NCBI GenBank assembly: GCA_013153235.1 | Contig: JAADEU010000122.1 | Span: forward strand, 1-17,667 | From: Aquificota bacterium | GTDB lineage: Bacteria; Aquificota; Aquificia; Aquificales; Hydrogenothermaceae | Length of the DNA stretch: 17,667 bases | Direction: 5' to 3' | Shown here: positions 7,144 through 14,280 of the stretch, in pieces | Position numbering within the stretch: position 1 is the first letter of the stretch | Layout: the number at the start of each line of letters is the position of its first letter | Notes under the pieces: generated by a model | Databases searched by the model: none | The model's input: the letters and a program-made list of their open reading frames with translations, nothing else | What the model was told of the DNA's origin: nothing | Made by a program: the position numbers and the translations under genes

Positions 7144-8236
7144 CGTCTTCCTTCCTGAATCTGCTGATTGAAAACTCTTCCAGATAGTGGCTTTCTATGC
7201 CGTCTACAATCAGTTCTTTTATTATTTTGGCCGTTACAGGTGCAAGGAGTATTCCGTTTCTGTGGTGCCCTGTTGCAACGTACAGGTTTTCCACCTCGGT
7301 TTTACCTATTACAGGCAGAAGGTCCGGGGTGGCTGGTCTGTATCCGTACCAGATTTCCTGAATATTTCTGTTTGCAAGATGTGGGAGGGTTTCCTTGAGG
7401 CCTGTGAAAAGCTGTAGAATTCCCTTCACTGTGTTTCCATCTACAAAGCCAACCATCTCTTCTGTTGCACCTATAACAAGCCTCTTGTAATCTTTACGTG
7501 GTATCAGATAGGCCCTTGAGCCGAAGAACACCCTGTCTATATCTTTTTTATCAACATCTATTGCAGCCATCTCCCCTTTTATCGGGAATATATGGGCCCT
7601 GACAAATTTTTCACTCCACGCACCGGCGGCTACAATACAGTAATCTGCCTCTACAGTGCCTTTTGAGGTTTTCAGACCTGTAAATCTTCCGCTCTGGACG
7701 ATAAGTTCCTCGGCCTGGGTAAACTCCATTAGATGGATACCCCTGTGTCTTGCGTATTTCTCAAGGGCAATCATAAGAAGTCTGTTGTCCACCTGTGCAT
7801 CGTCGGGATAGAGGACACCACCTCTGATGTCCTTGCCCAGGGATAGATACCTCCCTTCAAGGCTTTTTCTGTCTATCCAGTTTCCGGATAGTCCCATATC
7901 TGTATACTGTTTCATTCTGGCAAGTAGCTGATGTTCCTCTTCTTCAGAGTATGCAGGACAGAATATCCCACACTTCCAGTATCCAACATCCGTTTCTGTT
8001 TCTTTCTCAAGGGCTTTTACGAATGTCTCATACATATCTCTGCTTTCAAGGCACATATCCAGAAATGTTCCTGGCTCAAGTCCCTCTGCCTGGGGGGCAA
8101 GCATACCACCGGCAGTCCAGGAAGCTCCCCTTCCGACCCTGTACATCTCAATAACGGTTATGTTATGTCCTGCTTTCTGAAGTTCCCTTGCTATGGAGAG
8201 ACCTATTATCCCACCGCCAATAATTACACCTTTCAT
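7130..8236 (-). CDS. thiO: ThiO, glycine oxidase (thiamine thiazole pathway)
   Basis: 368 residues with the start at the ATG 8236-8234, 9 nt after AAAGGAGA. An open frame extends 16 codons further, into the end of the upstream gene, but lacks a better site. It is a FAD-dependent D-amino-acid oxidase-family enzyme that oxidises glycine to iminoglycine (dehydroglycine) for ThiG. The FAD motif is VIIGGGIIGLSIAREL at the N-terminus, followed by E in VIEMYRVG and GASWTAGGMLAPQAE. The C-terminal GYRPATPDLLPVIG and ATGHHRNGILLAPVTA are typical of ThiO. No signal peptide. It overlaps the aminotransferase by 14 nt and follows the MBL gene by 13 nt. No other thiazole genes are in the window, but yjbQ lies 5 kb away. 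Confidence 0.9.
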   Translation of the reverse strand: MKGVIIGGGIIGLSIARELQKAGHNITVIEMYRVGRGASWTAGGMLAPQAEGLEPGTFLDMCLESRDMYETFVKALEKETETDVGYWKCGIFCPAYSEEEEHQLLARMKQYTDMGLSGNWIDRKSLEGRYLSLGKDIRGGVLYPDDAQVDNRLLMIALEKYARHRGIHLMEFTQAEELIVQSGRFTGLKTSKGTVEADYCIVAAGAWSEKFVRAHIFPIKGEMAAIDVDKKDIDRVFFGSRAYLIPRKDYKRLVIGATEEMVGFVDGNTVKGILQLFTGLKETLPHLANRNIQEIWYGYRPATPDLLPVIGKTEVENLYVATGHHRNGILLAPVTAKIIKELIVDGIESHYLEEFSISRFRKEDDGQN

Positions 8237-8249
8237 TTTCTGTCTCCTT

Positions 8250-9017
8250 TTAGAATTCAACCCTGAGACCGTCGTAGGCAGCAATAACAGGGAGGTCAGC
8301 TTTCCGTGAAAGTCTGGCTGCTATCTTTTCAGGGTCAGACTTCAGCATAGGTATACTGAAATGGGTTATCACGGCCTTTTTCGGTCTGTATCTGAGGAGC
8401 ATCTGTTCCACATCATCAACGGAGAGATGGTAGTATTTCTCAACAGGAGCCGGGAAGGTTGTATTGAAAATCATAAGGTCTGCATTTTCAGAATATCCCT
8501 CAAGCATCCCTTCGTAAAATCTTCCACATGGAACGTAAACGACCTTTTTTTCCTGTGAGTGGAACTCTATTCCGTAGGTCTGTGCACCTTCATGTATATG
8601 TCTGACTGTTCCTACGATTTTGATATCCCTGTAGTTTATCTCTGTATTTTCCCTGATAATGCCAAACTCCCCTATACCTTTCCTGAGGTACCTGAGAAGT
8701 ATAGGGTCGTCACCCTCTATCACGTCCTCAGGGGATGCAAGCAGGTTCAGGGGTTTTTTTGTACTTTCTGTCGCCGATTCCACAACCGCATTGAGGTCGC
8801 TGCTGTGGTCAAGATGTCTGTGGGATACAACAATCACATCCAGATTCCTTGTATCAAAACCATGTTCAAAAATCCTGACCAGACTTCCCGGTCCAGGGTC
8901 AATCAGTATATTAATTCCTTCCAGATTCAGCCACATTCCTCCAGAGTGACGAATCTGTCTGAAAACAACAACCCTACCTCCACCGGTTCCAAGAAATGTT
9001 ATGCTGTTTTTCAGCAA
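8250..9017 (-). CDS. Metallo-beta-lactamase-fold hydrolase
   Basis: 255 residues, cytoplasmic, with a TTG start at 9017 in the TTGCTGA overlap with the SDR stop. GGAGGAAG lies about 9 nt upstream. The di-metal motif HRHLDH (66-71) is intact, preceded by the strand NILIDPGPG (36-44). H142 and H219 (AVITHF) are further expected ligands. The position that is usually a metal-bridging aspartate (VxYxxD) reads VVYVPCGRF, giving C164. An N-terminal TGGGRVVVF and a GMWLNLEG strand resemble the RNase Z/PqqB branch. It does not have the full tRNase Z signature, so I call the fold only. Substrate is unknown. Confidence 0.85.
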   Translation of the reverse strand: MLKNSITFLGTGGGRVVVFRQIRHSGGMWLNLEGINILIDPGPGSLVRIFEHGFDTRNLDVIVVSHRHLDHSSDLNAVVESATESTKKPLNLLASPEDVIEGDDPILLRYLRKGIGEFGIIRENTEINYRDIKIVGTVRHIHEGAQTYGIEFHSQEKKVVYVPCGRFYEGMLEGYSENADLMIFNTTFPAPVEKYYHLSVDDVEQMLLRYRPKKAVITHFSIPMLKSDPEKIAARLSRKADLPVIAAYDGLRVEF

Positions 9018-9736
9018 ATCAATCTTCCTCCTTCAACAGGTATAAAGGCCCCTGTTGTAAAGTCTGTTTCTATTAAATATTTTACAGCTTTATACACCTC
9101 TTTTTCTCCACCCCACTTCTTAAGAAGGGTTTTCTCAAGTGGTTTCTCAGTGTCCTCAATACCCTCAGCCGGTATTATAGGTCCTGGCAGAACGGCATTT
9201 ACAAGAACATACGGGGATAGCTCTTTTGCAAGGGCCCTTGTCAGGGTAAGCATAGCCCCCTTAGAAACGGAGTACGGGGTAAAATTCCTGTACGGTCTGA
9301 GTCCACTGTAATCGGCTATATTTATAATTCTTCCGGATTTCTGCCTGTACATCCTTTCCCCAAGGATTCTGGAAAGAACAAATGGTGCCTTCACGTGTAC
9401 TGTGTAGAATCTGTCCAGGTCTTCAATTCTGGTTTTGAAAAAATCTGTGGGGTAATAGATGGATGCGTTGTTTATCAGCACATCAATTCCCCCAATCTCA
9501 TCAAGAATCCGGTAGGCCATACCCTCAACCTGACGGATGTCCTCAAGGTCTGCCTTTATAAGGTATACCTCTCTACCTGTCTTTTTTATGTTCTGGGCAA
9601 CCTCCTCAGCATCAGATTTTGAACTTCTGTAGTGGAGGATGATATCTGCACCGTCTTCTGCAAGCTTTTGGGCAAGGAATCTTCCGATTCTTCTTGCCCC
9701 GCCGGTTATAAGAATCTTTTTATTTTTTATCTCCAT
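9011..9736 (-). CDS. SDR-family pteridine/folate reductase-like (PTR1/FolM type)
   Basis: 241 residues, NAD(P)H-dependent short-chain dehydrogenase. TGGARRIG (11-18) binds the cofactor, the RR pointing to NADPH. INNAS spans 88-92. The catalytic pair is Y155 and K159 in YSVSKG. Where classical SDRs have serine 13 residues before the tyrosine there is D142 (IADYSG), as in Leishmania PTR1 (Asp181/Tyr194/Lys198, the same spacing) and in E. coli FolM. The tail GEKEVYKAVKYLIETDFTTG, ending in PVEGGR, closely follows FolM as I remember it. The enzyme probably reduces a dihydropterin or dihydrofolate. A ribosome site TGAGGT precedes the ATG. It heads the minus-strand cluster that includes FolD and overlaps the MBL gene by 7 nt. 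A generic SDR remains possible. Confidence 0.82.
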   Translation of the reverse strand: MEIKNKKILITGGARRIGRFLAQKLAEDGADIILHYRSSKSDAEEVAQNIKKTGREVYLIKADLEDIRQVEGMAYRILDEIGGIDVLINNASIYYPTDFFKTRIEDLDRFYTVHVKAPFVLSRILGERMYRQKSGRIINIADYSGLRPYRNFTPYSVSKGAMLTLTRALAKELSPYVLVNAVLPGPIIPAEGIEDTEKPLEKTLLKKWGGEKEVYKAVKYLIETDFTTGAFIPVEGGRLIC

Positions 9737-9800
9737 AACAACCTCATTATCTCAAAAATTTGCTATATAATTAAGTTTCAGAATTTCTCAGGGAGATTCT
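9737..9800. promoter_or_regulatory. Divergent promoter region, SDR cluster / AAA-SPOR operon
   Basis: 64 nt between divergent starts, rich in A/T. On the plus strand TATAAT at 9766-9771 lies 29 nt before the ATG at 9801, which follows AGGGAGA. On the minus strand TATATAG-like sequence overlaps it. No strong -35 is seen on either strand. Confidence 0.45.
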
Positions 9801-11003
9801 ATGCTTTCAGACATATTTGGGGAAGACAAAAGGGAAAAATACCTGATTATACTTAACCTGCTTAAAGACGACGATATAGTCGGTATACTCTACGGAAAGA
9901 AGGGTATCGGGAAGAAGTTTATCGTCACCAAAGCAGTGAGGAATGTTGCCGGAAAGGAAGATATTGTTGTATTTATGGAAGCGTCCGACGGCTGGTATTC
10001 CCAGCTTCTATCCAGAATTGGTATTCCTGTGGAAAGTGACCTTACCAGGGAGGAATTTTTACTGAGATTTATAGATTTTTTAGAAAGGTTCGATGGCAGA
10101 CTGTTTGTTATCTTTAATAACAGCCAGAGGTTTACGGAAAAACAGCTTGCAGAGGTTATCCAGTTACTGGGCTTTAAAGAAAAAGTCTCTGTTTTTGTAA
10201 TCGGGGATGATTCACTGAAGGAAAAATTGAATCCATTTAAGATAGGGAGGGTGGAAGCTGCGGTAAACTTTATTTTTGAGGTCAGACCCCCTGAATACAG
10301 TGAATTCCTCAGGTATTTTAATGAAAAATACGGCGGTAAGCTTCAGGAAAAGGTTGTAAAAAAGCTCTACCAGTTATCAGGCGGTTCAATAAAAAATGCA
10401 GAGGATATAATCATAAAAACAGGAAAGTTTCCTGTAACCCTTGAGGACCTTGGGGAAAAAAGGGATTTCCCTGTTGTTCCTTTTGTGGTTCTTGTGGTTG
10501 TTATTTTGACAGGTGGAATATATTACCTGTTTCTGTACGGGAAGGAAAATGTACCGGAAATCCCTACCAGAACTGAACCTCCTCCACCACAGCCAGAAAT
10601 TGTGGACAAAAAGCTCCCTGAAGAAGGTAACATTGAACATCTGCTACCTGTAAAACCACGGAAGAAAAAAGATTTAAACCTACAGTTTCTGGTAGATGAG
10701 GTTTCAGAGGGCATTACAGAGGCTCTGGAGGGCATTGACTTTGATATTCCCCCTCTGAAACATTACACACCTCCACGGAGATACGCCGTACAGGTGGCCT
10801 CCTTTAAAAACGAAAAAAATGCCCTCAGATTAAAGGAAAGGCTTTCCACAAAATTTATGGGGGTGGACCTGATAAAGAGGAAGAATGGAATCACGACAGT
10901 TGTAATCTATGCGGCGGATAAAAAACTGGCAGAGGAAATTTCTGATAAACTAAGGAAGGAAGGTTTTAAACCTCTGGTTAAAAAGGTCAGAAATGATGGG
11001 TAG
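9801..11003 (+). CDS. DamX-like protein: degenerate AAA domain, TM segment, SPOR domain
   Basis: 400 residues. Residues 1-220 look like an AAA/ExeA-type ATPase fold that has decayed. The P-loop is G32KKGIGKK39, with lysine where Ser/Thr should bind Mg, and the Walker B strand reads LFVIFNN (101-107) with no acidic pair. One membrane helix follows (about 223-247), then a proline-rich periplasmic stretch (251-270) and a C-terminal SPOR domain (about 327-396, RRYAVQVASFKNEKNALRLK). SPOR domains bind glycan strands stripped of peptides, at division sites. The order AAA-TM-SPOR is that of E. coli DamX. It is the first gene of a three-gene overlapping operon; its 3' end overlaps the next gene by 11 nt. 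Confidence 0.85.
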   Translation: MLSDIFGEDKREKYLIILNLLKDDDIVGILYGKKGIGKKFIVTKAVRNVAGKEDIVVFMEASDGWYSQLLSRIGIPVESDLTREEFLLRFIDFLERFDGRLFVIFNNSQRFTEKQLAEVIQLLGFKEKVSVFVIGDDSLKEKLNPFKIGRVEAAVNFIFEVRPPEYSEFLRYFNEKYGGKLQEKVVKKLYQLSGGSIKNAEDIIIKTGKFPVTLEDLGEKRDFPVVPFVVLVVVILTGGIYYLFLYGKENVPEIPTRTEPPPPQPEIVDKKLPEEGNIEHLLPVKPRKKKDLNLQFLVDEVSEGITEALEGIDFDIPPLKHYTPPRRYAVQVASFKNEKNALRLKERLSTKFMGVDLIKRKNGITTVVIYAADKKLAEEISDKLRKEGFKPLVKKVRNDG

Positions 11004-12159
11004 CTTTATTGAGTTTTTTGCCCTCAGGGAAAATCCATTTAATATTACCCCTGATGTGGATTTCTTTTTTATGTCTTCAATACATCAGGAGGCCCTTGCG
11101 TCTTTAGAGTATCTTCTTGAGACAGAAGAAGGATTTGCCGTAATAGTGGGTGAGCCGGGTACCGGAAAAACAATTACCATTAAAAAATTCCTCAGCCAGA
11201 TTCCTGATAATGTTGAGTATGCCTACATCCTCTTCCCCAATCTTTCACCAGAGGAGATGTTCAGGGCCATACTGGAAGATTTTGGTATAAAAATCCCTGA
11301 AAATGCCTCCAAAAACAGACTTTTCAGTCTTCTGAGGGATTTTCTGATACAGAAAAAGAAGGAGGGGAAAAAGGTATTTGTAATTGTTGATGAGGCACAG
11401 AATCTACCGGTTGAGACCCTTGAGGAACTGAGACTTCTTTCCAATCTGGAAACAGACAAGGAAAAGCTCCTCCAGATTATCCTTTTGGGACAGCCGGAAC
11501 TTGAGAGGAAACTGAACCTTCCACAGCTGAGACAGTTAAAACAGAGAATTACCGTTATGTACAGACTGGAGAACCTCAGTAAGGACGAGATGGTGGATTA
11601 CATCAACTACAGGCTGGCAAAGGCAGGAAACTCCACCGTGAGAATATCACCGAAGGTTTACGATGCAGTTTATGGATATTCAGGCGGAAATCTCAGGCTT
11701 ATAAACCAGTTGATGGAAAGGTCCCTGATGTCTGCATTTGTAAAAAATAAACACCAGATTGACAGACAGGATGTTGAGGAAGCTGCCAGCAGCCTTGGGT
11801 TTGAAAAAAAGGGAGGTAAACGGTGGGCTGTGGCAGGAATATTGATTGGGGTCATTATCACTGCAGCTGCTTCAGGGTACTATTTTTACCAGAGTAAAAA
11901 TCCATCTGGTGAAACAGATTTAAAAAATGATGGTAAATATACCGAAAGTATTAAATATGGAACTGTTATACCCGACCGGCTAAACATGAGAAAAAACCCT
12001 GAGCTGGGAAGTGAGGTGCTGTACGTTCTGAAAAAGGGAAGCAGGGTTGAGATTCTTGAGGAGAAGGACGGCTGGGCCAGGGTAAGATTCAAAAATATAA
12101 CCGGATGGGTAAAAAAAGAGTACCTGGAGCAGCAAGATGAACAGAGAAATGCTGGATAA
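10993..12159 (+). CDS. ExeA/GspA-like AAA+ ATPase with TM segment and periplasmic SH3b domain
   Basis: 388 residues. The N-terminus FFALRENPFNITPD is the ExeA/GspA signature. Walker A is GEPGTGKT (53-60), Walker B VFVIVDEAQ (128-136), sensor 1 is near Q167 (LLGQPEL), and an arginine follows GGNL (R225); all are intact. A membrane helix at about 276-297 is followed by a linker and a bacterial SH3 domain (about 332-380: PDRLNMRKNP, VLKKGSRVEIL, WARVRF, GWVKKEYL). In Aeromonas ExeA the periplasmic part is a different peptidoglycan-binding domain. Here SH3b takes that place. ATP use in the cytoplasm is thus linked to wall binding outside. Two adjacent ATG codons (10993, 10996) are possible starts. 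It overlaps both neighbours (11 and 23 nt). Confidence 0.9.
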   Translation: MMGSFIEFFALRENPFNITPDVDFFFMSSIHQEALASLEYLLETEEGFAVIVGEPGTGKTITIKKFLSQIPDNVEYAYILFPNLSPEEMFRAILEDFGIKIPENASKNRLFSLLRDFLIQKKKEGKKVFVIVDEAQNLPVETLEELRLLSNLETDKEKLLQIILLGQPELERKLNLPQLRQLKQRITVMYRLENLSKDEMVDYINYRLAKAGNSTVRISPKVYDAVYGYSGGNLRLINQLMERSLMSAFVKNKHQIDRQDVEEAASSLGFEKKGGKRWAVAGILIGVIITAAASGYYFYQSKNPSGETDLKNDGKYTESIKYGTVIPDRLNMRKNPELGSEVLYVLKKGSRVEILEEKDGWARVRFKNITGWVKKEYLEQQDEQRNAG

Positions 12160-12502
12160 GATTCTTGGCAACCACACGAAGCATGTGGATGCCATTTTTG
12201 TGTACAGGGGCGGCGTACCCCTGGCATACAGGTTTGCCCCGTACATACCGGATAATCCGGATTCTTTCTTTGCCTACAATCAGGAGATTGAAAAGATTTA
12301 CCGTTATCTGGAAGATATAGATGTAGGCAAGCTTTATCATTACGAGGTTACTATTGGCAAAAAGAATGTGTACATGTTTGTCTACAGGGTAAAGGATGAT
12401 ACATACATCTTTGTATTTCTGGACACAAAGGACCTTGAACTGGCAGGAGTGGTTCAGGACAGAATTATAAAACCCCTTGCAGACTATTTAATCTTTTCGT
12501 AA
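12137..12502 (+). CDS. Small protein, possible roadblock/LC7 fold
   Basis: 121 residues, cytoplasmic, no signal or membrane segment. Starting inside the end of the AAA-SH3b gene (23-nt overlap), it is probably translated by coupling; GGAG lies 8 nt before the ATG. The order is helix, VDAIFVYRGGVPLAYRF, a long helix with DIDVGKLYHYEV, then KNVYMFVYRV and TYIFVFLDTKDLELAGVVQD, and a final helix. This alternation resembles roadblock/LC7 proteins (helix, two strands, helix, three strands, helix), which act as GTPase or ATPase regulators such as MglB. That is a fold guess by eye with no diagnostic motif, so confidence in the function is low while the gene itself is secure. It overlaps lipA tail to tail by 19 nt. 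Confidence 0.7.
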   Translation: MNREMLDKILGNHTKHVDAIFVYRGGVPLAYRFAPYIPDNPDSFFAYNQEIEKIYRYLEDIDVGKLYHYEVTIGKKNVYMFVYRVKDDTYIFVFLDTKDLELAGVVQDRIIKPLADYLIFS

Positions 12503-13323
12503 ACCTCATCTGCGTGGTAGGAGCTCCTGACAAGAACGCCGCTGAAGACCTCCCTGAAGCCCATACGGTAACCGGCTTCTTCCAGTCGCTTGAACTCCTC
12601 CTCCGTGTAGTACTTTTTTACAGGGTAGTGGTTTCTGGAGGGTCTCAGGTACTGACCGATGGTAAGAACCTCACAGTTGTTTTCAACAAGGTCCTCCATA
12701 ACCCTGAGTATTTCCTCCTCTATTTCCCCAAGACCGACCATTATCCCTGACTTGGAGATTATTCCGCTGTCTATTTCCTTTATCCACCTGATTACATTCA
12801 GTGACCTCTGGTAATCTCCCCTGTGTCTCACTACAGGAAAAAGGGATGGAACCGTTTCTATGTTGTGATTGATAACATCCGGTTTTGATGCTGCTACTGT
12901 CTCAAGGGCCCTTCTGTCACCAAGAAAGTCCGGTATAAGAACCTCTATTTTGCAATCGGGTATCTTTTTTCTTATCGTCTGTACAACCGATGCAAAATGG
13001 GAAGCTCCTCCATCTGGCAGGTCGTCCCTGTTTACAGATGTAATCACAACATATCTGAGGTTCAGTTTTTTTACTGCCTTTGCTATATTTTCCGGTTCAT
13101 GTGGGTCTGGAGGTAGAGGCCTGTCGTGGGAAACATCACAGTAACTGCACTTTCTGGTACAACGGTCCCCGAGAATCATAAATGTGGCTGTCTTTCTACC
13201 AAAACAGTCTCCTATGTTTGGACAGGACGCTTCCTCACATACCGTGTGGAGGTTCAGATTCCTCAACATTGCTTTCATTTTTGTAACATCTTCTGTGAGA
13301 AAACTCTTTACCTTTGGCTTCAT
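12484..13323 (-). CDS. lipA: LipA, lipoyl synthase
   Basis: 279 residues from the preferred ATG at 13323. A tandem ATG is at 13326 and a farther one at 13341, but AGGAGG (13335-13330) sits 6 nt before 13323 and lies inside the longer frame. It is a radical SAM enzyme that inserts two sulfurs into octanoyl groups on lipoyl domains. The auxiliary cluster motif is CEEASCPNIGDC (C29, C34, C40), and the radical SAM motif is CTRKCSYCDV (C55, C59, C62). HNIETV, GIMVGLGE, RPSRNHYPV and the terminal RSSYHA, whose serine ligates the auxiliary cluster, are all present. No lipB or lplA is visible nearby. It is divergent from yjbQ with only about 50 nt between them. Confidence 0.97.
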   Translation of the reverse strand: MKPKVKSFLTEDVTKMKAMLRNLNLHTVCEEASCPNIGDCFGRKTATFMILGDRCTRKCSYCDVSHDRPLPPDPHEPENIAKAVKKLNLRYVVITSVNRDDLPDGGASHFASVVQTIRKKIPDCKIEVLIPDFLGDRRALETVAASKPDVINHNIETVPSLFPVVRHRGDYQRSLNVIRWIKEIDSGIISKSGIMVGLGEIEEEILRVMEDLVENNCEVLTIGQYLRPSRNHYPVKKYYTEEEFKRLEEAGYRMGFREVFSGVLVRSSYHADEVYEKIK

Positions 13324-13326
13324 CAT

Positions 13327-13371
13327 CAACCTCCTGTCCATATAATATAATATTTTTCAAAAAAGGAGGCG
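13327..13371. promoter_or_regulatory. Divergent lipA-yjbQ promoter region
   Basis: 45 nt hold both ribosome sites (AGGAGG on each strand) and the A/T block TATAATATAATAT at 13341-13353. That block offers TATAAT on the plus strand (13341-13346 and 13346-13351) and TATTAT-type hexamers on the minus strand. The two promoters must overlap, and the leaders would be about 20 nt or shorter. The -35 boxes would fall inside the genes. Confidence 0.45.
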
Positions 13372-13374
13372 ATG

Positions 13375-13791
13375 ATGACAAAAGCCTACACAGAGTATCT
13401 GACATTCAATACAAGAAACAGAAGGGAGCTTATAAAAATTACAGACAGAATTCAGGAGGCGGTGGATAAATCCGGTATAAAGGAGGGTCTGTGTCTCGTC
13501 TCTGCAATGCACCTGACTGCTTCTGTTTTTATACAGGATGATGAGGAGGGTCTCCACGAGGATATATGGCAGTGGCTGGAAAGGCTTGCCCCGTTCAGAC
13601 ATGATTACAAACACCATCTTACAGGGGAAGATAACGGTGATGCCCACCTTAAGAACCTTCTGACCCATCTGCAGGTGGTCCTACCTGTTACAGAGGGCAG
13701 ACTTGACCTTGGTCCCTGGCAGGAGGTTTTTTATGCGGAGTACGACGGACAGAGACCCAAAAGAGTAATTATAAAAATACTGGGCATCTAA
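13375..13791 (+). CDS. yjbQ: YjbQ/UPF0047 family protein (secondary thiamine-phosphate synthase activity)
   Basis: 138 residues from the second of two tandem ATGs (13372, 13375), which is 5 nt after AGGAGG. The family signature is complete: AMHLTASVFIQDDEEGL, then GEDNGDAHLKN, LPVTEGRLDLGPWQEVFYAE and GQRPKRVIIK. The conserved His/Glu/Asp positions expected at the active site are present. YjbQ of E. coli shows weak thiamine-phosphate synthase activity when overexpressed, and its main role is not settled. ThiO in the same window makes a thiamine link possible but not shown. Its stop overlaps the convergent exported gene by 4 nt (CTAA). Confidence 0.9.
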   Translation: MTKAYTEYLTFNTRNRRELIKITDRIQEAVDKSGIKEGLCLVSAMHLTASVFIQDDEEGLHEDIWQWLERLAPFRHDYKHHLTGEDNGDAHLKNLLTHLQVVLPVTEGRLDLGPWQEVFYAEYDGQRPKRVIIKILGI

Positions 13792-14216
13792 TTGCATTTT
13801 TCTATAAGCTTTAGCCTCGGATAGTAGAGTTTGTAGATAAATTCTATACTGTTTTTAAAAGGTGTGTGGGTTATCTTTATAATTGTGCTGCCCTTTTCGT
13901 AGACCTTCACATCTATGATGTTCACGTCCAGGGAGGAGGATATCTTCCTAGCGTCTTCCATAAAGTCGTAAAATGAGCTGTAGTTCAGTGTTATTTTGTA
14001 AAGTCTGTTCAGGTAAAAACTGTAATACACCCTGTCTGCCCTAAAACCGTCGAATCTACCGTTTTTCTGGTATATTTTCAGTTTCCCACAGTCGGTTTTT
14101 AGGGTTAATGAGCCAAAGGTCTCAGGGGGTTCTCTCCAGGGAATCTGTGGAATTGATGCAGGGGAAAAATAGAAGAACATCAGAATACCAAGAAAGATAG
14201 CCTGCCATATTTTCAT
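13788..14216 (-). CDS. Exported protein of unknown function
   Basis: 142 residues from the ATG at 14216. An open frame reaches 14264, but its 16 extra residues run across the divergent promoter region and would disrupt an otherwise normal signal peptide. The N-terminus MKIWQAIFLGILMFFYFSPA looks like a Sec signal or a membrane anchor. The rest is rich in Tyr, Ile and Lys with alternating hydrophobic residues (LTLKTDCGKLKIYQ, RLYKITLNYSSFYDF, STIIKITHTPF), suggesting a small beta-rich periplasmic domain. C43 and C141 could form a disulfide. I do not recognise the family. It meets yjbQ tail to tail. The ribosome site (GGGGTGT) is modest. Confidence 0.7.
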   Translation of the reverse strand: MKIWQAIFLGILMFFYFSPASIPQIPWREPPETFGSLTLKTDCGKLKIYQKNGRFDGFRADRVYYSFYLNRLYKITLNYSSFYDFMEDARKISSSLDVNIIDVKVYEKGSTIIKITHTPFKNSIEFIYKLYYPRLKLIEKCN

Positions 14217-14280
14217 TTTTACACCCCGATTTATGCTATATTTAGAATATATAAAAATTTTCATAAAAGGGTATGTGGAG

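Noticed and set aside
8237..8284. A 16-codon N-terminal extension of ThiO
   Set aside because: It runs into the end of the MBL gene, has no ribosome site, and would put residues before the FAD-binding strand that always starts ThiO. The ATG at 8236 has AAAGGAGA.
8559..9311. A 250-codon open frame on the plus strand
   Set aside because: It lies antisense to the SDR and MBL genes, both of which carry complete family motifs. It has no ribosome site and its translation is low in complexity and unlike any family.
9801..11003. AAA-SPOR protein as a functional ATPase
   Set aside because: The P-loop lacks the Ser/Thr after GK and the Walker B strand has Asn-Asn instead of acidic residues, so I treat it as a pseudo-ATPase.
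13324..13341. Longer LipA start (MDRRLM...)
   Set aside because: The AGGAGG that serves the ATG at 13323 is part of this extension, and the upstream ATG would sit in the -10 region with no ribosome site.
14217..14264. 16-codon extension of the exported protein and a similar extension (14233-14280) of the opposite small protein
   Set aside because: The two extensions are antisense to each other across the A/T-rich promoter gap. Each would mask a normal N-terminus that has its own nearby ribosome site.
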